Source: an uncultured Gemmatimonadota bacterium (GTDB taxonomy: Bacteria > Gemmatimonadota > Gemmatimonadetes > Gemmatimonadales > GWC2-71-9). Taken from it: 10,161 nt of DNA. The DNA lies in NCBI GenBank assembly GCA_946480845.1, contig CAMLLJ010000096.1, positions 1 to 10,161 on the forward strand. Reading direction: 5' to 3'. Shown piece by piece: positions 6,713 to 10,161 of this stretch. The translations under genes and the position numbers were made by a program. Numbering within the stretch: the first letter of the stretch is position 1; each line of letters begins with the position of its first letter. The notes beneath the pieces are model-generated. The model was given only the letters and a program-made list of their open reading frames with translations, was not told the origin of the DNA and did no database searches.

Positions 6713-8139
6713 CACACCACCCGCACGCGATAGGTGAGAATCGCCTCGCCGCGTGCGGGCACGGTGACCCGGAAGCGGGTGAGCGTGGACGAGACCTTTT
6801 CGCCCGGCACCGAGCTCGTGAGCACGCGCCACTCGCCGCCGCGCTGCTCGAGCACGTCCACGGTGGCGGCGCTGTCGGTGGCGTTGGTGATGGTGACGCG
6901 GTAGCCGGCGTCGGCGAGCGTGCGCCAGCGGCCGGCACCGACGCTGTCGCGGCGCGTCGTGTACGTGGTCTGGATGCGCTTCGCCGTGAGGTCGAACGCC
7001 GTGCCCGCCGAGAGGCGAAGGTCCTCGCCCGCGGGCGTGTGGTCCATGGACGCTTCGCCGACGAGCTGGAGCCGGCCGGCGCTGTCGGCCTGGTACAGGC
7101 GGGCGACGCCGCCGGGGAGCGGGCGGTCACCGAAGTCGGTCTTGCGGGCCCGCTTGAGCGTGTAGCTCACCTCGACCGGGACCTCGCCCTCCTCGGGCTG
7201 CTGCGGGAGGTAGCCCCAGAAGGGGATCTGCCCACGGACGACATAGTTCCTCTCGGAGGGCGTGCTGGCCGGGTCGAAGAGGGCTACGGTGGTGGTCTGG
7301 CCCGGCAGCAGCGAATGGCGGCCGGGGAGCGAATAGAGGTGGAACTCGCCGACGCGCTGCTCGGCGACCTTCGCCGCGGCCATGTCCATCATCTGGGCCG
7401 CCGCCCGGCCTTCGAGCCGGGCCATGGGGGGCGCGTCGGCACGAGAGACGCTCCCCGCCAGAAGCTGCACCTCGGCATCATCCAGTCGCAGCGCATTCGA
7501 CATCAGCACCGCCTGCCCGGTCACGCGTGCGGTTCCCTGACCGTCCCGACCGTCCTGACCGCCTCGACCCTCCAGAATGATCGCATACGCCGCCTGCCAC
7601 CCGGCGCCTGCCGAAAAATACCCCAGCCGCAGCGCTTCCTTCGCGGCCCGGCTCTCGACCCGCACCGACATCGCCGGCTCGGCCAGCACCAGGTCGGCGG
7701 GATACTGCGGCTGCCCGGGCATCGAGAACATCACCCGGCCGTCCGGCATGCGCAGGCGGAGCGGATCCACGCCGAGGACCAGCGCGCTCACGGTGTCGGT
7801 CACCGGGACGCCGTCGCGCCACCCCGACCCGGTCCGGAACACCAGCCGCTTCCCGACCGAGCGACGGAGCACGCTCGGCTCGTCCACTGCGGCGTCGTAG
7901 GTGGCGCCCTCGATGGTGACGTCGGGGTCGAGCGAAAAGAAGGTGGACGGATCGGCGGTGCCGACACCAACCGACTGGGTGGACGCGCCGGCCGGCACCC
8001 GGAGCGGGAAGCTCCGGCGCACCAGCACGCGCCCGTCGTTGTAGATGGTGACGCCCGCCTGCGCGGCGAGCGGGGAGGCGGACACTGCGCCCGCGGCGCA
8101 GAGGGCCGCGAGCAGGGCGACACCACCGATGTGGCTCAT
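6709..8139 (-). CDS. Secreted DUF4139 domain protein
   Basis: The 476-residue product starts with a signal peptide (MSHIGG, hydrophobic core about 6-20, cleavage probably after the AQA at 26-28). The mature start contains YNDGRVLVRRSFPLRVPAG, the kind of N-terminal beta strand that precedes DUF4139. The C-terminal part (about 180-476) carries recognisable DUF4139 features: a strand-rich block, VEVSYTLKRARKTDFGDRPLPGG at roughly 322-344, QLVGEASMDHTPAGEDL at about 358-374 and the AFDLTAKRIQ region at 381-390. The biochemical role of this family is not established. No lipobox or extra membrane segment is seen, so it is probably periplasmic or secreted. Residues 191-202 are a Gly/Asp/Gln/Arg tripeptide repeat encoded by a 9-base tandem repeat. 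The frame stays open upstream to 8298, but the signal peptide and Shine-Dalgarno support ATG 8139. It follows the zinc-ribbon gene by 25 bases, and its stop overlaps the phosphoesterase GTG. Confidence 0.88.
   Translation of the reverse strand: MSHIGGVALLAALCAAGAVSASPLAAQAGVTIYNDGRVLVRRSFPLRVPAGASTQSVGVGTADPSTFFSLDPDVTIEGATYDAAVDEPSVLRRSVGKRLVFRTGSGWRDGVPVTDTVSALVLGVDPLRLRMPDGRVMFSMPGQPQYPADLVLAEPAMSVRVESRAAKEALRLGYFSAGAGWQAAYAIILEGRGGQDGRDGQGTARVTGQAVLMSNALRLDDAEVQLLAGSVSRADAPPMARLEGRAAAQMMDMAAAKVAEQRVGEFHLYSLPGRHSLLPGQTTTVALFDPASTPSERNYVVRGQIPFWGYLPQQPEEGEVPVEVSYTLKRARKTDFGDRPLPGGVARLYQADSAGRLQLVGEASMDHTPAGEDLRLSAGTAFDLTAKRIQTTYTTRRDSVGAGRWRTLADAGYRVTITNATDSAATVDVLEQRGGEWRVLTSSVPGEKVSSTLTRFRVTVPARGEAILTYRVRVVW
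7534..7569 (-). repeat. In-frame 9-base tandem repeat in the DUF4139 gene
   Basis: On the coding strand four 9-base units follow one another: GGTCGAGGC, GGTCAGGAC, GGTCGGGAC and GGTCAGGGA. Because the period is three codons they read as GRG, GQD, GRD and GQG. The unit GGTCRGGAC also makes up the array at the right edge of the window. Confidence 0.8.
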
Positions 8140-8145
8140 CTGGAA

Positions 8146-8156
8146 CTCCGTTCTCC
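8146..8156 (-). promoter_or_regulatory. Double Shine-Dalgarno before the DUF4139 gene
   Basis: The minus strand contains GGAG at 8149-8146, six bases before the ATG at 8139, and another GGAG at 8156-8153. The nearer one fixes the start at the signal peptide rather than at the longer in-frame ATG. Confidence 0.65.
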
Positions 8157-8164
8157 GGTGAGCG

Positions 8165-8458
8165 TCAGTCGCGCAGCAGCTGCATGGCCACTTTCCGCAC
8201 GACCCGGCGCGAGACGAGATAGAGCAGCACCACGCCGGCCGCGGCCCAGAGGCGCGCGGTCGGCGTGGGCGGGAGGCGCTGGGCGACGTACGCCGCACTG
8301 AGCGCCGTCACCGCGAGGGAGATGAGCCTGGCGATGCGACTTGCACGCGCCGACCGGATCCGCAGGCAATCGGGGCAGAGCTCGCCGAACTGGAGGCCCT
8401 TCGTGAACGTCCCGCAGCGGGCGCAGGGGACCTCAGCGAACCCGGTTGGCAACCGCAT
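8165..8458 (-). CDS. Small zinc-ribbon protein with two membrane segments
   Basis: This is a 97-residue hypothetical protein. Residues 12-31 form a CxxC (Cys12, Cys15) and CxxC (Cys28, Cys31) pair separated by 12 residues, a likely zinc ribbon. Two hydrophobic stretches follow, at about 44-60 and 70-87, each flanked by Arg/Lys. The most likely topology is a cytoplasmic zinc ribbon with a membrane hairpin. I do not recognise the family and assign no function. I chose ATG 8458, which begins 24 bases before the isocitrate dehydrogenase stop codon, so the two genes overlap by 26 bases in different frames. A TTG at 8452 would also do, and the frame continues upstream to 8542, but that part lies wholly inside the dehydrogenase and has no domain character. 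No clear Shine-Dalgarno is seen, so reading probably depends on the upstream gene. The ordered cysteines and hydrophobic segments argue for a real gene. Confidence 0.68.
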   Translation of the reverse strand: MRLPTGFAEVPCARCGTFTKGLQFGELCPDCLRIRSARASRIARLISLAVTALSAAYVAQRLPPTPTARLWAAAGVVLLYLVSRRVVRKVAMQLLRD

Positions 8459-9449
8459 CGCCGAACTCGCGGGTCGAGGCGCTCCCGCCGAGGTCGCGGG
8501 TGCGGACGTTGTCCTCGACGATGACCGCCTCGAGGGCGGCACGGAGGCGGCCGGCGTGCGCGGTCTCGCCGATGTGGTCCAGCAGCATGGCCGCGGCGAG
8601 CATCTGTGCCGCCGGGTTGGCGATGCCCTTGCCGGCGATGTCGGGCGCGCTCCCGTGCACCGCCTCGAAGATCGCGGCGCGGGTCCCGATGTTGCCTCCC
8701 GGCGCCAGCCCGAGGCCGCCCACCAGGCCGGAGACCTCGTCGCTCAGGATGTCGCCGAACATGTTGGTGGTCACCAGCACGTCGAACTGCTCGGGGCGGA
8801 GGACGAGCTGCATCGCAGTGTTGTCCACGATCATGTCGTTGAACTCGACCCGCCCGGCGTATTCGGCAGCGACCTTGCGTCCCACCTCGAGGAAGAGCCC
8901 GCTCACCATCTTGAGGATGTTGGCCTTGTGGACGACGGTGACCTTCTTCCGGCCGTTCGCCACGGCGTATTCGAAGGCGTAACGGATGATCCGCTCGCAG
9001 CCGAAGCGGGTCACGATCGCGACCGACTCCGCGACCGCCTTCGGATCGTCGCCCACCGGCACGAAATGCTCGACGCCGACGTAGAGCCCCTCGAGGTTCT
9101 CGCGGATCAGCACGATGTCGATCCCCTCGTAGCGCCCGCCCGGCACGATGGTGCGCGCCGGCCGCAAGTTGGCGAAGAGCTCGAATTCCTTGCGGAGGCC
9201 GACGTTGACCGACCGGAAGCCCTCGCCGACCGGCGTCGTGAGCGGCCCCTTGAGCGCGAGCCGGCTCTTGCGGATGCTCTCGAGGGTGAGCTGGGGGAGC
9301 GGCGTGCCGGTGGCCTCGACGGCGGCGACCCCGCCGAGCTGGCGGTCCCAGCGGAAGTCGAGGCCGGTGGCCTCGAGCACCTTGACCGTCTCCTCGGTGA
9401 TCTCCGGGCCGATCCCGTCTCCCGGGATGAGCGTCACATCGTAGGTCAT
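8433..9449 (-). CDS. NAD-type isocitrate dehydrogenase (isocitrate/isopropylmalate dehydrogenase family)
   Basis: The 338-residue protein is full length for the decarboxylating beta-hydroxyacid dehydrogenase family. It opens with the family strand IPGDGIGPEI at 8-17. Substrate residues are in place: Ser80 and Asn82 in SVNVGLRKE, Arg86, Arg96 in ANLRP, Arg116 in IRENLEGLY, Tyr123, Lys175 in HKANI, and metal ligands Asp209, Asp233 and Asp237. The Ser/Asn substrate motif with GPLTTPVGEGFRS favours isocitrate over isopropylmalate, and Asp270-Ile271 in HGSAPDIAGKGIANP favours NAD over NADP (NADP enzymes usually have Lys-Tyr there). It would convert isocitrate to 2-oxoglutarate and CO2 in the TCA cycle in the cytoplasm. 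Homoisocitrate or tartrate-type activity is a less likely alternative. The start follows the upstream secreted-protein stop by nine bases without a strong Shine-Dalgarno. Its last 26 bases overlap the small zinc-ribbon gene. Confidence 0.94.
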   Translation of the reverse strand: MTYDVTLIPGDGIGPEITEETVKVLEATGLDFRWDRQLGGVAAVEATGTPLPQLTLESIRKSRLALKGPLTTPVGEGFRSVNVGLRKEFELFANLRPARTIVPGGRYEGIDIVLIRENLEGLYVGVEHFVPVGDDPKAVAESVAIVTRFGCERIIRYAFEYAVANGRKKVTVVHKANILKMVSGLFLEVGRKVAAEYAGRVEFNDMIVDNTAMQLVLRPEQFDVLVTTNMFGDILSDEVSGLVGGLGLAPGGNIGTRAAIFEAVHGSAPDIAGKGIANPAAQMLAAAMLLDHIGETAHAGRLRAALEAVIVEDNVRTRDLGGSASTREFGDAVANRVR

Positions 9450-9458
9450 GTCGGCGGG

Positions 9459-10100
9459 TTACTGGGGAAAGACGGTCGTGAGCGCATTCCGGAGCGCGAG
9501 GTCGGGGCCGGCGCCCTGGCCGACGGCGGCGCTCCGCCAGACCACTTCGTTGCGGCGGGTGTCCACGAGGACCAGCGCGAGGTCGGCCCGGAACTGGCCC
9601 TCCGGGGTATGGCTGAAGCCGAGCGCGGCGGGGACGAACACCATCCGCCCGCCGGCGATGGCCACCAGCTTCCGGAGCTGCGCGGCGAGCTGGTCGGGGA
9701 TCTTCTCGAGCCGCTCGGAGCGGAGCATCGCCTGGCCCAGCTCGTCGGGATTGTTGAGCATCCCGGGAGCGCGCCGGGCCATCTTGCGGAGCTCGTGGGG
9801 GGTGAGCCAGGAGACTTCGGGACCGCGGTTCTGCAGCTCGAGGACGATGAGCGAATCGGCCCGCCGGAGCGCCGCCGCCCGCTCGAGCCAGGGCGCGTAG
9901 AGCGTGTCCGGCTCGATGTCCGGATCGGCGACGATCATGGTGATCGGCAGGATCGGCACCTTCTGCCCCGCCAGCGGCATCGCCGAGAGGGCCCGGTTCT
10001 CGAACTTGCCGGGCTTCCGGTCCTGGGCCAGGAGCGGCGCGGCGACGCCAAGAAGGAGGACGAGGAGGGCAGCGCAGGGCAGATGGTGGTGTCGCGACAT
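9459..10100 (-). CDS. Secreted protein of unknown function
   Basis: The 213-residue protein has a clear signal peptide: His/Arg-containing start, hydrophobic core at about 9-24 and a likely cleavage after the AQ at 25-26. No lipobox cysteine is present; the only Cys lies inside the signal sequence. The mature part has a helical, charged middle (about 70-145) and a C-terminal strand pattern, LALVLVDTRRNEVVWRSAAVG, resembling the end of small periplasmic proteins that report on a 'modified in the wall' type fold (seen in several DUF lipoproteins), but I cannot name the family. The function is unknown; it may be periplasmic. It is the first gene of the minus-strand run, nine bases ahead of the isocitrate dehydrogenase. 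A TATCTT box lies seven bases before the ATG and no Shine-Dalgarno is seen, which would suit a leaderless message. Confidence 0.82.
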   Translation of the reverse strand: MSRHHHLPCAALLVLLLGVAAPLLAQDRKPGKFENRALSAMPLAGQKVPILPITMIVADPDIEPDTLYAPWLERAAALRRADSLIVLELQNRGPEVSWLTPHELRKMARRAPGMLNNPDELGQAMLRSERLEKIPDQLAAQLRKLVAIAGGRMVFVPAALGFSHTPEGQFRADLALVLVDTRRNEVVWRSAAVGQGAGPDLALRNALTTVFPQ

Positions 10101-10107
10101 GGCGGGA

Positions 10108-10113
10108 AAGATA
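10108..10113 (-). promoter_or_regulatory. Possible -10 box of a leaderless promoter
   Basis: The minus strand reads TATCTT (within TGTTATCTT, an extended form) seven bases before the ATG at 10100. This is the spacing expected if transcription starts at or next to the start codon, and the gene has no Shine-Dalgarno. A TCGACT (10138-10133) could act as a weak -35 at 19-base spacing, inside the 9-base repeat array. Confidence 0.35.
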
Positions 10114-10120
10114 ACAGTGG

Positions 10121-10161
10121 GACGGTCAGGACAGTCGAGACGGTCGGGACGGTCGGGAGGC
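10121..10161 (+). repeat. 9-base tandem repeat array at right edge
   Basis: The plus strand shows four 9-base units in a row, GGTCAGGAC, AGTCGAGAC, GGTCGGGAC and GGTCGGGAG, and may continue past the edge. The consensus GGTCRGGAC is the same unit as in the DUF4139 gene. The array lies directly upstream of the possible promoter for the gene at 10100. Confidence 0.75.

Noticed and set aside
6713..6832. N-terminal extension of the phosphoesterase to ATG 6832
   Set aside because: The added 40 residues lie fully inside the DUF4139 coding region, have no domain character, and the GTG at 6712 gives a standard coupled start.
8140..8298. N-terminal extension of the DUF4139 protein to ATG 8298
   Set aside because: It would bury a good signal peptide behind an Arg/Ser-rich stretch and overlap most of the zinc-ribbon gene. 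A Shine-Dalgarno supports ATG 8139.

Overview
This window looks like chromosomal DNA from a very GC-rich free-living bacterium, and the gene content best fits a member of the Gemmatimonadota or a similar uncultured soil or sediment lineage. That placement is inference. It rests on a Hanks-type kinase that appears to run into a TolB/PD40-type propeller, a DUF4139 secreted protein, an unusual large copper oxidase and the dense, strongly GC-biased coding. No rRNA, tRNA, CRISPR array, transposase or phage gene is visible, and no gap without a gene reaches 300 bases.

Layout from left to right. Positions 1-1063 (minus) hold the N-terminal 354 residues of a membrane-anchored Ser/Thr protein kinase cut by the window edge. 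A 43-base divergent gap separates it from a plus-strand MFS drug-type efflux transporter (1107-2309). The transporter converges with a minus-strand PP2C phosphatase (2306-3214), and both stop codons lie on one CTAG. The phosphatase follows a secreted multicopper oxidase (3227-5107) by only 12 bases, so these two probably share a transcript.

Upstream of a 94-base gap lies a long minus-strand run that probably forms one transcript: a secreted protein of unknown function (10100-9459), an NAD-type isocitrate dehydrogenase (9449-8433), a small zinc-ribbon membrane protein (8458-8165), a secreted DUF4139 protein (8139-6709), a calcineurin-like phosphoesterase (6712-5846) and a SprT-like zinc metallopeptidase (5846-5202). 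Junctions are very tight, with a GTGA overlap, a TGATG overlap and a start codon inside the preceding gene.

Working together: the kinase and the PP2C phosphatase could write and erase Ser/Thr phosphorylation, although a transporter sits between them. The copper oxidase acts outside the cytoplasm, probably in copper or metal oxidation. The rest looks like housekeeping metabolism with poorly characterised companions. The most unusual items are the order of copper-binding motifs in the oxidase, a His/Met-rich loop beside its type 1 copper site, and a 9-base tandem repeat that occurs both inside the DUF4139 gene and in the upstream region at the right edge. I see no convincing new defence or mobile system.
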